The notes: generated by a model not told the origin, from the sequence alone. Shown: positions 36,424 to 45,716, numbered from the stretch's first letter. The stretch: 64,000 bases of DNA from Bacteroidales bacterium (GCA_024710405.1 JANJUV010000012.1:1-64000), one strand, 5' to 3'. Made by a program: numbers and translations.

Positions 36424-38145
36424 ATGAACCTCACTATAGAAGTCAACAACAACAAGCTGAGTGCCCAAAAAGGAGATACAATCCTTGATGTTCTATCCCG
36501 TAATGGAATGGGTGTGCCCACTCTTTGTCATATGAAAGGTTTGTTCCCAACGGGATCGTGCCGCATGTGCGTGGTGGAAGTCGAGGGCCGCAAAAACCTG
36601 GTTACAGCCTGCTCCGAACCGGTGAACGATGGCATGAAAATAATGACCCATTCCTCAAGGGTGATCGAATCCCGCAAAACCATTGTCGAACTGCTTCTTT
36701 CAAACCATCCTGACGATTGTCTCTACTGCGAAAGAAACGGAAACTGCGAACTTCAAAAACTGTCCGAAGACCTCAACATTCGTGAAAGACGAATCAGCGG
36801 ACAGAAGAACAACTACCGCCTCGATGTTTCGAGTGCCAGTATCGTACGCGACCCTGCCAAATGTATTTTGTGCGGCCGCTGCGTCAGGGTATGCGACGAA
36901 ATAGAAGGAGTTTCGGCCATCGAATTCGTTGGCAGAGGAAGCAAAACCTTCATTGACACCTCATTCAATCATGGCCTGAACCTTTCGAGTTGTGTCAACT
37001 GCGGTCAATGTATCATGGTTTGTCCCACCGGTGCCCTGAAAGAAAAATCACATATTGCCGAAACCAAGGACAACCTGAGTGATCCCAACAAAACCGTGAT
37101 CATTCAATACGCTCCTTCAATTTCAGTAACTCTCGCCGAAGAATTCGGTTTCAAACCCGGACAAAACATTATCGGCATCATGAATGCTGCACTTCGCCGC
37201 ATCGGATTCGACTATGTGTTCGACACTTCTTTCTCGGCCGACCTCACCATCATGGAGGAAGCCTCGGAACTGGTGCACAGGGTGAAAAACGGCGGCAAAC
37301 TGCCAATGGTAACCAGCTGCTGCCCGGGATGGGTAAAATTTGCAGAAGAGTTTCATCAGGACATGATCGACAACCTCTCCACCTGTAAATCGCCGCAACA
37401 AATGATGGGTGCTATTATAAAAAGCTATTTTGCGCAGAGCGAAGGCATCGATCCCGAAAAGATCTATTCCGTTTCGGTGATGCCCTGCACCGCCAAAAAG
37501 TTTGAGCAGCAACGTGAAGAAATGACCCAAAATGGCATTTCGGACGTGGATGCAGTACTCACCACCCGCGAACTGGCCCGCCTGATCAGATTACATGGCA
37601 TTGACATTCACAAACTTGAACCTGAAATCGCCGACTCGACGCTGGGAACCCGTTCATCGGCAGGAAAAATCTTCGGAGCATCCGGAGGGGTGATGGAAGC
37701 CGCCGTTCGCACTGCACACTACCTGATCACCGGCAAGGAAATGGTTAAATTTCAGGTGCGCGGCGTGCGTGGACTGGAAGGACGTAAAGAGGCCAAAGTG
37801 CAGATTGGTGAACTCGAAGTTGGTGTTGCCGTTGTGAGTGGACTCAAAAATGCGAGCATGCTGATGGATGAGATCCGCAATGGACGCGACGACATTCATT
37901 TCATCGAGGTGATGGCATGCCCGGGCGGTTGTATCAATGGTGGTGGTCAACCCATTGGCGCCGACGAAGAAGCAATCAAGGCGCGTATGACAACACTTTA
38001 CGACATCGACGAAAAAGATGCCATCAAAGTTTCGCACAAAAACCCCTACATCGTTGAGCTGTACGACAAGTTCCTGGGCAAGCCTCTTGGCCACAAGAGC
38101 CACGAGCTGTTGCACACCCACTATCAGAAACGAGAAGTTAAATAG
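36424..38145 (+). CDS. hydA: [FeFe]-hydrogenase catalytic subunit HydA
   Basis: 573-residue catalytic subunit that makes or oxidises H2. Accessory clusters in order: [2Fe-2S] C35/C46/C49/C63; His-ligated [4Fe-4S] H95/C99/C102/C108; two [4Fe-4S] C147-150-153-157 and C190-193-196-200. H-cluster motifs are complete: L1 TSCCPGW (C299 proton relay, C300), L2 MPCTAKKFE (C355), L3 EVMACPGGCINGGGQP (C499, C503). With HydB and HydC it forms the complex known to bifurcate or confurcate electrons between H2, NAD and ferredoxin; the direction in the cell, probably H2 evolution during fermentation, is inferred. Confidence 0.97.
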   Translation: MNLTIEVNNNKLSAQKGDTILDVLSRNGMGVPTLCHMKGLFPTGSCRMCVVEVEGRKNLVTACSEPVNDGMKIMTHSSRVIESRKTIVELLLSNHPDDCLYCERNGNCELQKLSEDLNIRERRISGQKNNYRLDVSSASIVRDPAKCILCGRCVRVCDEIEGVSAIEFVGRGSKTFIDTSFNHGLNLSSCVNCGQCIMVCPTGALKEKSHIAETKDNLSDPNKTVIIQYAPSISVTLAEEFGFKPGQNIIGIMNAALRRIGFDYVFDTSFSADLTIMEEASELVHRVKNGGKLPMVTSCCPGWVKFAEEFHQDMIDNLSTCKSPQQMMGAIIKSYFAQSEGIDPEKIYSVSVMPCTAKKFEQQREEMTQNGISDVDAVLTTRELARLIRLHGIDIHKLEPEIADSTLGTRSSAGKIFGASGGVMEAAVRTAHYLITGKEMVKFQVRGVRGLEGRKEAKVQIGELEVGVAVVSGLKNASMLMDEIRNGRDDIHFIEVMACPGGCINGGGQPIGADEEAIKARMTTLYDIDEKDAIKVSHKNPYIVELYDKFLGKPLGHKSHELLHTHYQKREVK

Positions 38146-38162
38146 CATAAAAAAGTTGTATT

Positions 38163-40151
38163 TTGGCACACAACAGCAGACATAAGCAATTGGTTTTCAC
38201 GGTAAAAGATCGTTGTCGGGTGTGTTTCACCTGTGTGCGTGAATGCCCCGTGAAAGCCATACGCATCATCAACGGCCAGGCCGAGGTGATCAGCGAAAGG
38301 TGCATTGGCTGCGGCAATTGTGTGCGTGTTTGTCGTCAGGATGCCAAAACATACCTCAGACAAACAACAGAAGTACTGGAACTACTTAAAGGAAATCAGC
38401 GCGTTGCTGCCTGCATAGCTCCCAGTTTTCCGGCCGAATTTACCGAGATAGCCGATTACAGGGTTTTTGTCGGAATGGTAAAAGCATTAGGATTCGATCT
38501 GGTGACAGAGGTTGCCTTCGGAGCCGATATGGTTGCCCTCGAATACCGAAAGCTGCATCAGGAAAATCCCGACAGAAGTATCATTACATCCGATTGTCCG
38601 GCCATTGTGTTTTATGTGGAACACTACCAACCCGAACTTGTCGAACACCTTGCTCCGGTGGTTTCGCCCATGGTGGCCGCTTCTCGGGTGCTGAAAGAAA
38701 AGTATGGCGACGACCTCAGAATTGTGTTCATGGGGCCATGCGTAGCCAAAAAAGCCGAGTCGGACGAAATCGAATACATGCTCACCTTTACTGAATTGAG
38801 GGAATTGTTCAAAGAAAAGAACATTGAACCCGATACAGACAGAGCTGCCGAATTCGATCCTCCCCATGCCGCCAAAGGAGCCATTTTCCCGGTAAGCCAC
38901 GGTCTGTTGCAAAATATGGAGATTGAAGACGATATCACCAAAGGCGACGTGATTGTTGCTGAAGGACGTATCAACATCAAAGATGCACTGAACGAATTTG
39001 CACAGGGAGGGCTGACAACACGGCACCTTGAACTGCTGTGTTGCGAAGGATGCATCATGGGGCCAGGCATGTCGCAGGAAGGAAAAAAATATATGCGTCG
39101 CGCCTGCATTTCAAAATATGTGGCCGAAAAAACAGAAGGACTGGATGTTGAAAACTGGGAAAAAGAAGTTGAAGCCTTCAGAGGGCTCGACTATTCCACC
39201 TCTTTTCAGCCGATGGACCGGAGAAACCAGACACCTTCGACAACAAAAATTGCAGAAGTGCTGCATTCAATGGGGAAACACAGTGCTCTGGATTACCTCG
39301 ACTGTGGTGCCTGCGGCTACGACAGCTGTATCGAGCATGCTATCGCTGTGGTGCAGGGACTGGCCGAAAACGAAATGTGCCTCCCCTACACCATCGAAAA
39401 ACTTCATCAGTCGGTCGAAAACCTCAATATGTCGAACAGCGAGCTGGCCACCGCACGCGAAGCACTGAAACAGTCTGAAAAACTTGCCCACATGGGCCAG
39501 CTTTCGGCTGGAATAGCACACGAACTTAACAACCCACTGGGTGTGATTACAATGTACAGCAATCTGCTACTCGACGATGTGAAAGACGAAGTCATGCGTA
39601 ATGACCTCAACCTGATAGTGGAGCAAGCCGACCGCTGCCGCAAAATCGTTGGCGGACTGCTGAATTTCGCCCGGAAAAATCAGGTCAGGCTCAGCGAAAC
39701 AGACCTGGACAAGTTTATCAACAGAAGTGTGCAATCCATTGTTCTTCCCGAAAACGTTCAGGTTAGTATAAACGTTGACATGGACGATCCCTTTGTTTTT
39801 ATGGATGCCGACCAGATGATGCAGGTGGTAACCAACCTCGAAAAAAACGCTGTGGAGGCCATGCCTGAGGGAGGATTGCTTACTGTCAGCATCAGAGAAG
39901 CAGGTAAGGAAGAGGTCGAAATACTCATCAGCGACACAGGAACAGGCATTTCTGAAGAAAACATGGATAAGATTTTTACCCCGTTTTTCACGACCAAAGA
40001 AGTGGGAAAAGGCACTGGACTTGGACTTCCGCTTTGTTACGGTATCGTGAAAATGCACAAAGGCAAAATAACACTCAACTCAAACGATAATCCCGGGAAA
40101 GGCCCCACAGGCACTACCTTTATCATTAGACTACCCCGTAACCCCCAATAA
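38163..40151 (+). CDS. HydS-HK: hydrogenase-domain sensor histidine kinase
   Basis: 662-residue soluble kinase with an [FeFe]-hydrogenase-like input region. Domains: two [4Fe-4S] (C18/21/24/28 and C47/50/53/57); H-cluster domain about 75-320 with L1 TSDCPA (C145), L2 GPCVAKKAE (C193) and L3 CCEGCIMGPG (C293, C297); a further Fe-S domain CGACGYDSC...C (C381, C384, C389, C406); a short coiled coil; HisKA with H453 (GIAHELNNPLG) and HATPase (NLEKNAVEAM, DTGTGIS, GTGLGLPLCYGIV). All four H-cluster Cys are kept, but the proton-relay Cys of HydA is Asp144 here. No PAS domain. Start is TTG at 38163; a TAA 15 bases upstream closes the frame and no ATG fits. Likely senses H2 or redox state. Confidence 0.9.
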   Translation: MAHNSRHKQLVFTVKDRCRVCFTCVRECPVKAIRIINGQAEVISERCIGCGNCVRVCRQDAKTYLRQTTEVLELLKGNQRVAACIAPSFPAEFTEIADYRVFVGMVKALGFDLVTEVAFGADMVALEYRKLHQENPDRSIITSDCPAIVFYVEHYQPELVEHLAPVVSPMVAASRVLKEKYGDDLRIVFMGPCVAKKAESDEIEYMLTFTELRELFKEKNIEPDTDRAAEFDPPHAAKGAIFPVSHGLLQNMEIEDDITKGDVIVAEGRINIKDALNEFAQGGLTTRHLELLCCEGCIMGPGMSQEGKKYMRRACISKYVAEKTEGLDVENWEKEVEAFRGLDYSTSFQPMDRRNQTPSTTKIAEVLHSMGKHSALDYLDCGACGYDSCIEHAIAVVQGLAENEMCLPYTIEKLHQSVENLNMSNSELATAREALKQSEKLAHMGQLSAGIAHELNNPLGVITMYSNLLLDDVKDEVMRNDLNLIVEQADRCRKIVGGLLNFARKNQVRLSETDLDKFINRSVQSIVLPENVQVSINVDMDDPFVFMDADQMMQVVTNLEKNAVEAMPEGGLLTVSIREAGKEEVEILISDTGTGISEENMDKIFTPFFTTKEVGKGTGLGLPLCYGIVKMHKGKITLNSNDNPGKGPTGTTFIIRLPRNPQ

Positions 40152-40176
40152 AAGAATCTCTTAAAATGAATTTAAT

Positions 40177-40572
40177 ATGAGCAACGAAAAGAAATTAGTA
40201 CTGCTGGTGGATGATGATCCAGACTATCTGTTCCAATTGGAAATGATGGTAAAAAACCTGGGATTCAGGGTAAAAACCGCTGAAAGCCAGGCCGAAGGAG
40301 AATCAGTGCTGGACACTCTTAAACCCGATCTTGCCATCTTCGACCTGATGATGGAAAACGAAGACAGCGGCTTTATACTTTCGTACAAAGCAAAACGCAA
40401 ATACCCCGATCTGCCCATCATTATTGCTACCGCAGCTACGGCCGAAACAGGATTCACCTTCGACCTCTACAACGAAAATGATAAGGCATGGATCAAAGCC
40501 GATCTTTACCTTGAAAAAGGTATCCGGCCCGACCAGCTACACCGTGAGATCAACAAGCTGTTGAAGCTTTAA
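40177..40572 (+). CDS. Single-domain response regulator
   Basis: 131-residue receiver without output domain. Acidic pocket D12-D13-D14, phospho-acceptor D56 (AIFDLMMENEDSGF), Thr/Ala stretch IIIATAATAE, and Lys114 in LEKGIRPDQL, with Gly where Pro usually follows. It starts 25 bases after the hydrogenase-domain kinase and is the most likely direct phosphate acceptor of that kinase, probably as a relay or sink. Confidence 0.9.
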   Translation: MSNEKKLVLLVDDDPDYLFQLEMMVKNLGFRVKTAESQAEGESVLDTLKPDLAIFDLMMENEDSGFILSYKAKRKYPDLPIIIATAATAETGFTFDLYNENDKAWIKADLYLEKGIRPDQLHREINKLLKL

Positions 40573-40575
40573 TCG

Positions 40576-40583
40576 TATCTTTG
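40576..40583 (+). promoter_or_regulatory. Possible internal -7 box before the receiver-kinase gene
   Basis: TATCTTTG matches TAnnTTTG, 22 bases before the ATG at 40606. The spacing to the nearest TTG is only 12, so an internal operon promoter is possible but weakly supported. Confidence 0.3.
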
Positions 40584-40605
40584 CAAGCCAATTAAACAAC
40601 AATCC

Positions 40606-41727
40606 ATGGCTACCCTTAACGTTTTGGTGGTTGATGATGAACCGGGCATCCGCTCGGGGATCAACAGAATACTTTCCAACTACAGTGTTGGTTATCCGTT
40701 TATGGATGAAGATTTCGATTTTCACCTGATCGATGCCGAAACCGGCGAAATAGCCATCGACATACTGAACAGTCAGGCAGTTGATGTGGTGCTGCTCGAC
40801 AATAAATTGCCCGGAATGGACGGGATTGAGGTGCTTGAATACATCAACAAACAGCAAATTGATGTGGCAGTGATGATGATCACTTCGTTTGCCTCCCTCG
40901 ATCTGGCCATTAAAGCCACCCGCAACGGAGCCTACAACTTCATGCCCAAGCCATTTACACCTCAGGAGTTGAGGGCTTCCATAGAAAATGTGGCCAAACA
41001 CCTCTTCCTGAAGCGTATGACCCGAAAAATGCAGGAAGAAGGCAAACAAATACGCTTTCAGTTCCTTTCGGTACTGTCACATGAACTCAAATCGCCCCTG
41101 AATGCCGTTGAAGGTTATCTGAAAATGATTCAGGAAAGACAATTTGGCGACAAAGTGGAAGAGTACGATAAAATGATCGAACGATCACTTGCACGCCTCA
41201 AAGGCATGCGCAACCTGATCATGGACCTGCTCGACCTCACCAAAATTGAATCAGGTAAAAAACAGCGCAAACTCCGCGAAACCGACCTGTCTGAAGTAGC
41301 CAAAATGGCCATCGACACCATGGAACCATACTCCATCCAGCGCGCTGTTAAAGTGAAACTTATCACCGATGGTAACACAAGCCTGCTTGCTGATCCCGAT
41401 GAGATGGAAATCATTTTCAATAACTTGGTTTCCAATGCAGTGAAATACAACAGAGACGGAGGAAAAGTGGAAGTGAAACTTCAGGGACAAGCCACTTCTG
41501 TGGTGATCAGAGTCACCGACACCGGAATTGGGATGAGCAAAGAAGACCTGGAAACCATTTTTCAGGATTTCGTAAGGATCAAAAGCAACAAAACCCGCGA
41601 CATCACCGGCAGCGGACTCGGGTTGACCATCATGAAGAAAATGGTTGACCAATATAACGGACATATAGAAGTTGAAAGCGAACCCGACAAAGGATCAATA
41701 TTTACGGTGACACTACCACGACTTTAA
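40606..41727 (+). CDS. Receiver-histidine kinase hybrid
   Basis: 373-residue soluble protein: N-terminal receiver (about 4-125; D10-D11, phospho-acceptor D65 in VVLLDNKLPGMDG, K115 in FMPKPF), a short linker, HisKA with H159 (FLSVLSHELKSPLNAVEG) and HATPase (FNNLVSNAVKYNRDGG, DTGIGMSKEDLETIF, GSGLGLTIMKKMV). It has no sensor or membrane segment, so its kinase is probably controlled by phosphorylation of its own receiver. In this operon it is a plausible second stage after the hydrogenase-domain kinase. Confidence 0.9.
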   Translation: MATLNVLVVDDEPGIRSGINRILSNYSVGYPFMDEDFDFHLIDAETGEIAIDILNSQAVDVVLLDNKLPGMDGIEVLEYINKQQIDVAVMMITSFASLDLAIKATRNGAYNFMPKPFTPQELRASIENVAKHLFLKRMTRKMQEEGKQIRFQFLSVLSHELKSPLNAVEGYLKMIQERQFGDKVEEYDKMIERSLARLKGMRNLIMDLLDLTKIESGKKQRKLRETDLSEVAKMAIDTMEPYSIQRAVKVKLITDGNTSLLADPDEMEIIFNNLVSNAVKYNRDGGKVEVKLQGQATSVVIRVTDTGIGMSKEDLETIFQDFVRIKSNKTRDITGSGLGLTIMKKMVDQYNGHIEVESEPDKGSIFTVTLPRL

Positions 41728-41746
41728 ACGCTAATGAACAAACAAC

Positions 41747-43171
41747 GTGAAATTTACACCGGAAACATACAAACTGCCCGATATCTCGATGCAGCCCTTC
41801 ATCGACGATGAAGAAATAGATGATATACTTAAAAATGCCAAACCCAACCGGGAACAAGTGTTGGCTGTCATTGACAAATCTCTGAACAAAAACAGGCTGA
41901 GCCTGCACGATACCGCTCTGCTGCTCAATACCGAAGACCCTGAACTTGTTGAACTGATCAAAGACGGGGCCCGAAAACTGAAAGAAAAAGTGTATGGCAA
42001 GCGCATCGTGCTGTTCGCCCCCCTTTATGTCGGAAATTATTGCTCGAACAATTGCCGCTATTGCGGTTTTAAAGCGTCCAACAAAAACGCACTGCGTAAA
42101 ACACTCACTAAAGAGGAATTGATCGAAAATGTGAAAGCGCTTGAGGAACACGGTCAGAAAAGGCTGATTCTTGTTTTTGGCGAGCACAGGGTTTATTCGG
42201 CTGACTTTATTGCCGATACCGTCAAAACTGTTTATGGCGTGAAGAAAGATCATGGCGAAATACGGAGGGTCAATATCAACGCAGCACCCTTCGACATTGA
42301 GGGATTCAAAATCGTGAAGGAATCCGGGATCGGCACTTATCAGGTTTTTCAGGAAACATACCACCACCCAACCTATACCACATGCCACACTTCAGGCCGT
42401 AAGTCAGATTACGACTACAGGCTCACTGCACTCGACAGAGCCATGGAAGCCGGAATAGATGATGTGGGTATCGGAGCTTTGTTTGGATTGTACGATTACA
42501 AATTTGAAGTAATGGGACTGATCAGGCATGTTAACCATCTGGAAGCATGCTATCAGATTGGACCACACACCATTTCCTTTCCGCGCATTCAGGATGCATC
42601 GGAATATGATCTCGATGACAAATATGCCGTAACCGATGAACAGTTTACCAAACTGGTTGCTATTCTGCGCCTGGCTGTTCCGTACACCGGACTGATCCTT
42701 ACCGCAAGAGAATCACGACAGGTGCGCGACGAGGTGCTTGCCTTCGGCTGCTCGCAAATCGATGCCGGCACCAAACTCGAGATCGGTGCCTATGCCGAAA
42801 ACCCGGGTGTGGATCAGAACCTGAACAAGGAACAATTCAAAATTAATGACGACCGCACACTGAACGAAGTTATAGACGAACTGCTGGACGGCGATTATCT
42901 TCCTTCCTTCTGCACCGCCTGCTACAGAAAGGGTCGCACAGGTCAGCATTTCATGGAATTCAGCGTCCCGGGCTTTATCAAAAAATTCTGCACACCTAAC
43001 GCCCTCCTCACCCTCGCTGAATACATCGTGGATTACGCCAGTCCGGCCACAGCCGAAAAAGGTTGGAAAGTAATCGAACGAAACCTGAAACAAATGGATG
43101 AGGTTTATCACGACAAGGTGAAGGAACGTATTGAAAGAATCCAAGCCGGCGAACGCGACCTCTATTTCTGA
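41747..43171 (+). CDS. hydG: [FeFe]-hydrogenase H-cluster maturase HydG
   Basis: 474-residue radical-SAM tyrosine lyase that makes the CO and CN ligands of the H-cluster. SAM cluster C99-x3-C103-x2-C106 (YCSNNCRYCGF) and the C-terminal auxiliary-cluster motif C389-x2-C392-x22-C415 (SFCTACYRKGRTGQ) are intact. Start is GTG at 41747, 19 bases after the receiver-kinase gene. Presence of all three maturases in the operon means it is self-sufficient for H-cluster assembly. Confidence 0.96.
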   Translation: MKFTPETYKLPDISMQPFIDDEEIDDILKNAKPNREQVLAVIDKSLNKNRLSLHDTALLLNTEDPELVELIKDGARKLKEKVYGKRIVLFAPLYVGNYCSNNCRYCGFKASNKNALRKTLTKEELIENVKALEEHGQKRLILVFGEHRVYSADFIADTVKTVYGVKKDHGEIRRVNINAAPFDIEGFKIVKESGIGTYQVFQETYHHPTYTTCHTSGRKSDYDYRLTALDRAMEAGIDDVGIGALFGLYDYKFEVMGLIRHVNHLEACYQIGPHTISFPRIQDASEYDLDDKYAVTDEQFTKLVAILRLAVPYTGLILTARESRQVRDEVLAFGCSQIDAGTKLEIGAYAENPGVDQNLNKEQFKINDDRTLNEVIDELLDGDYLPSFCTACYRKGRTGQHFMEFSVPGFIKKFCTPNALLTLAEYIVDYASPATAEKGWKVIERNLKQMDEVYHDKVKERIERIQAGERDLYF

Positions 43172-43194
43172 TCATACATAAACAACCTACCAAA

Positions 43195-44406
43195 ATGACT
43201 GCCAAAGGAAGAGACCTGAAACCACATATAGGAATTTTTGGCCGACGTAACAACGGAAAAAGCTCCATCATAAACTTAATTGTAAATCAGGAAGTGGCCA
43301 TCGTGTCCGATAAACCCGGCACTACCACCGACCCTGTTCGTAAATCCATCGAAATTTTCGGCATCGGCCCTGCCATTATAGTGGACACAGCAGGAATCGA
43401 CGATTCGGGCGAACTGGGCGAAAAAAGAATAGCCAAAACTTACGAGGCACTCAAAACCATCGATTGTGCCATATTGGTCATCGTAAACAATGAGTTTGGT
43501 TTTTACGAAATTGAACTGATCAAAAAATTTGTGGAATTCAACATTCCCTATATCATACTGCACAACAAATCAGACCTGAAGCCGCTCAATCCGTTGACCA
43601 CTGAAAAAATCAGGCAGTATTCAAAGGCAGCCCTGCTTGATTTCACCACGCAAAACAACAGCAACCTGCCCCAACTGATCGAATTGTTGCGCAAAACCAT
43701 CCCCGAAACAACTTATCAAAAACCATCACTGCTCGGAGGCGTGGTCAGGCCCGATGAAGTAGTGCTGCTGGTTACCCCGATTGATTCGGAAGCACCCGAC
43801 GGACGTATGATATTACCTCAGGTAATGGCCATCAGGGATGTGCTTGACAATGATTGTATATGTGTTGTGCTGAAAGAAACCCACCTGAAACAATATTTCG
43901 ATCAGCAGATGCCCAAACCGCAGCTAGTGATCACTGACAGTCAGGCTTTTGCTTTTGTCAACAGCATCGTGCCTGCCGATGTTCCATTAACAAGTTTCAG
44001 CATCGTTTTTGCCCGTCTGCGCGGCGATTTCGAACACTACAAGGCCGGTACACCGGCCCTCAGCAGGCTGAATGACGGCGACAAGGTTCTAATCCTTGAA
44101 TCATGTACACATCAGGTCAGTTGCGAAGACATTGGCAGGCATAAACTGCCCCGCTGGATCAGGGAATTCACTGGAAAAAACATTGAATTTGAAATTGTCG
44201 CAGGCCTGAGCGGCATCATCGACATGCACCAATACAGTCTGGTAATTCAATGCGGAGGTTGTGTGGTCACGCGCAAGCAACTCATTAACAGACTGAAACC
44301 TGCTGTTGATGCCGATATTCCCGTAAGCAACTATGGCATGGCCATAGCATGGATGAACGGCATTTTCGACCGGGTAATGGCACCATTTAACTCTTTGGAA
44401 AAATGA
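43195..44406 (+). CDS. hydF: [FeFe]-hydrogenase maturation GTPase HydF
   Basis: 403-residue scaffold GTPase that holds the H-cluster precursor and loads HydA. G domain: P loop G16-RRNNGKSS, DTAG at 64-67, NKSD at 124-127. Dimerisation domain in the middle. C-terminal Fe-S motif: C304-x-H306 (ESCTHQ) and C353-x2-C356 (QCGGC). The residue before C353, His in the usual HCxxC motif, is Gln352. ATGA overlap with hydE. Confidence 0.95.
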   Translation: MTAKGRDLKPHIGIFGRRNNGKSSIINLIVNQEVAIVSDKPGTTTDPVRKSIEIFGIGPAIIVDTAGIDDSGELGEKRIAKTYEALKTIDCAILVIVNNEFGFYEIELIKKFVEFNIPYIILHNKSDLKPLNPLTTEKIRQYSKAALLDFTTQNNSNLPQLIELLRKTIPETTYQKPSLLGGVVRPDEVVLLVTPIDSEAPDGRMILPQVMAIRDVLDNDCICVVLKETHLKQYFDQQMPKPQLVITDSQAFAFVNSIVPADVPLTSFSIVFARLRGDFEHYKAGTPALSRLNDGDKVLILESCTHQVSCEDIGRHKLPRWIREFTGKNIEFEIVAGLSGIIDMHQYSLVIQCGGCVVTRKQLINRLKPAVDADIPVSNYGMAIAWMNGIFDRVMAPFNSLEK

Positions 44407-45491
44407 CAGGAGCTTTATCTGATCTGCTGAACAACAAACCTCTTGCTAAAGAACATTTGGTTCAACTACTCGGAATCACCAATCAGGAAGAGCATGAAGC
44501 ATTACTGCATCACGGCCTGAACACCAAAGCTGCCTCAGTAGGCAGAATTGTTTACCTGCGCGGACTCATTGAACTTACAAATAAATGCGCCAAAAACTGT
44601 TTTTATTGTGGCATCAGGGCCGGAAACGACACCATTGAACGGTATTTTCTGAGCGATGAAGATGTGTTGCAGGCCGCAGAATTTGCCTACAAAAATCAGT
44701 TTGGCTCTTTGGTTATCCAAACAGGTGAGCTTTCAGGACCCATCTTTGCAGCACAGATCGAGCGGCTGCTGAAATTGATTCACCGCCACACAAACAACGA
44801 ACTCACGATCACCCTGTCGTGCGGCGAACAAAGCCAAGAGGTGTATCAACGATGGAAAGAAGCCGGTGCATCAAGGTACCTCCTCCGCATTGAGGCTTCA
44901 AACAGAAAACTTTACGAATTCATTCACCCGGCCGATGGCAACCATGACTACGACACACGAATCAAAGGGCTTGAAGACCTAAAAAAATGCGGATATCAGG
45001 TTGGCACAGGAGTAATGATCGGCTTGCCCGGACAAACACTCGAAGACCTGGCAGACGACCTGTTGTTTTTTTTCAAAATGGACATCGACATGGTGGGCAT
45101 GGGGCCCTACCTGGAACATGCCGACACCCCGATGTTTGACCAAAGAAACCTCTTGCTGCCGGCGAGTGAAAGATTCCTGCTCAGCCTCCGCATGATTGCC
45201 CTGCTGCGGATCATGATGCCCTACATCAACATTGCGGCATCCACTGCCCTCGAAACCATCAACCCATTAGGCCGCCAAATGGGAATTCTGGCCGGAGCCA
45301 ATGTCGTTATGCCCAACCTGACTCCGGTAACCGATAGAAAAAAATACCTGCTCTACAACAACAAACCCAATCTCGACAAAGACGCTTCACTGAGCACCGC
45401 CACCCTGAACGACGTGCTGAGCTCAATAGGTGAAACGATCGGATACGGCCGGGCGGGCGACTCAATCCACTTTTCTCACCGGCAGGCGTAA
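44403..45491 (+). CDS. hydE: [FeFe]-hydrogenase H-cluster maturase HydE
   Basis: 362-residue radical-SAM enzyme of H-cluster (dithiomethylamine bridge) assembly. SAM cluster C62-x3-C66-x2-C69 (NKCAKNCFYCGIR); GELSGPIFAAQIERLLKLI follows. The C-terminal second-cluster cysteine motif found in some HydE proteins is absent, as in many functional homologues. Last gene of the operon. No terminator is obvious in the 225 bases that follow. Confidence 0.94.
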   Translation: MTGALSDLLNNKPLAKEHLVQLLGITNQEEHEALLHHGLNTKAASVGRIVYLRGLIELTNKCAKNCFYCGIRAGNDTIERYFLSDEDVLQAAEFAYKNQFGSLVIQTGELSGPIFAAQIERLLKLIHRHTNNELTITLSCGEQSQEVYQRWKEAGASRYLLRIEASNRKLYEFIHPADGNHDYDTRIKGLEDLKKCGYQVGTGVMIGLPGQTLEDLADDLLFFFKMDIDMVGMGPYLEHADTPMFDQRNLLLPASERFLLSLRMIALLRIMMPYINIAASTALETINPLGRQMGILAGANVVMPNLTPVTDRKKYLLYNNKPNLDKDASLSTATLNDVLSSIGETIGYGRAGDSIHFSHRQA

Positions 45492-45716
45492 TCCATATTT
45501 AGGCTATAACCAAGCGAGGATACAGGAATCTGCAGATCCGAAACAAGCACAGTCAATGCTTCATTGATTCTGTAATTTTTGCTGCAGTGCAACCTTGCTC
45601 ATGCAGAGGTTGTCATACAACATAGCAGTTGTTTTAAGAAAAATTAACAGCGTTTAAAAAAATAGTATTTTTATCCAGTTTTTTCAATCAAACAACCGTC
45701 TGAATCAGAACCCAAC

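Noticed and set aside
41702-42388. 228-codon minus-strand open frame
   Set aside because: Antisense to hydG and the end of the receiver-kinase gene, both of which are clearly coding.
45528-45537. Palindrome ATCTGCAGAT after hydE as operator or terminator
   Set aside because: Ten bases without loop or T run, no nearby promoter box; a palindrome this short can arise by chance.
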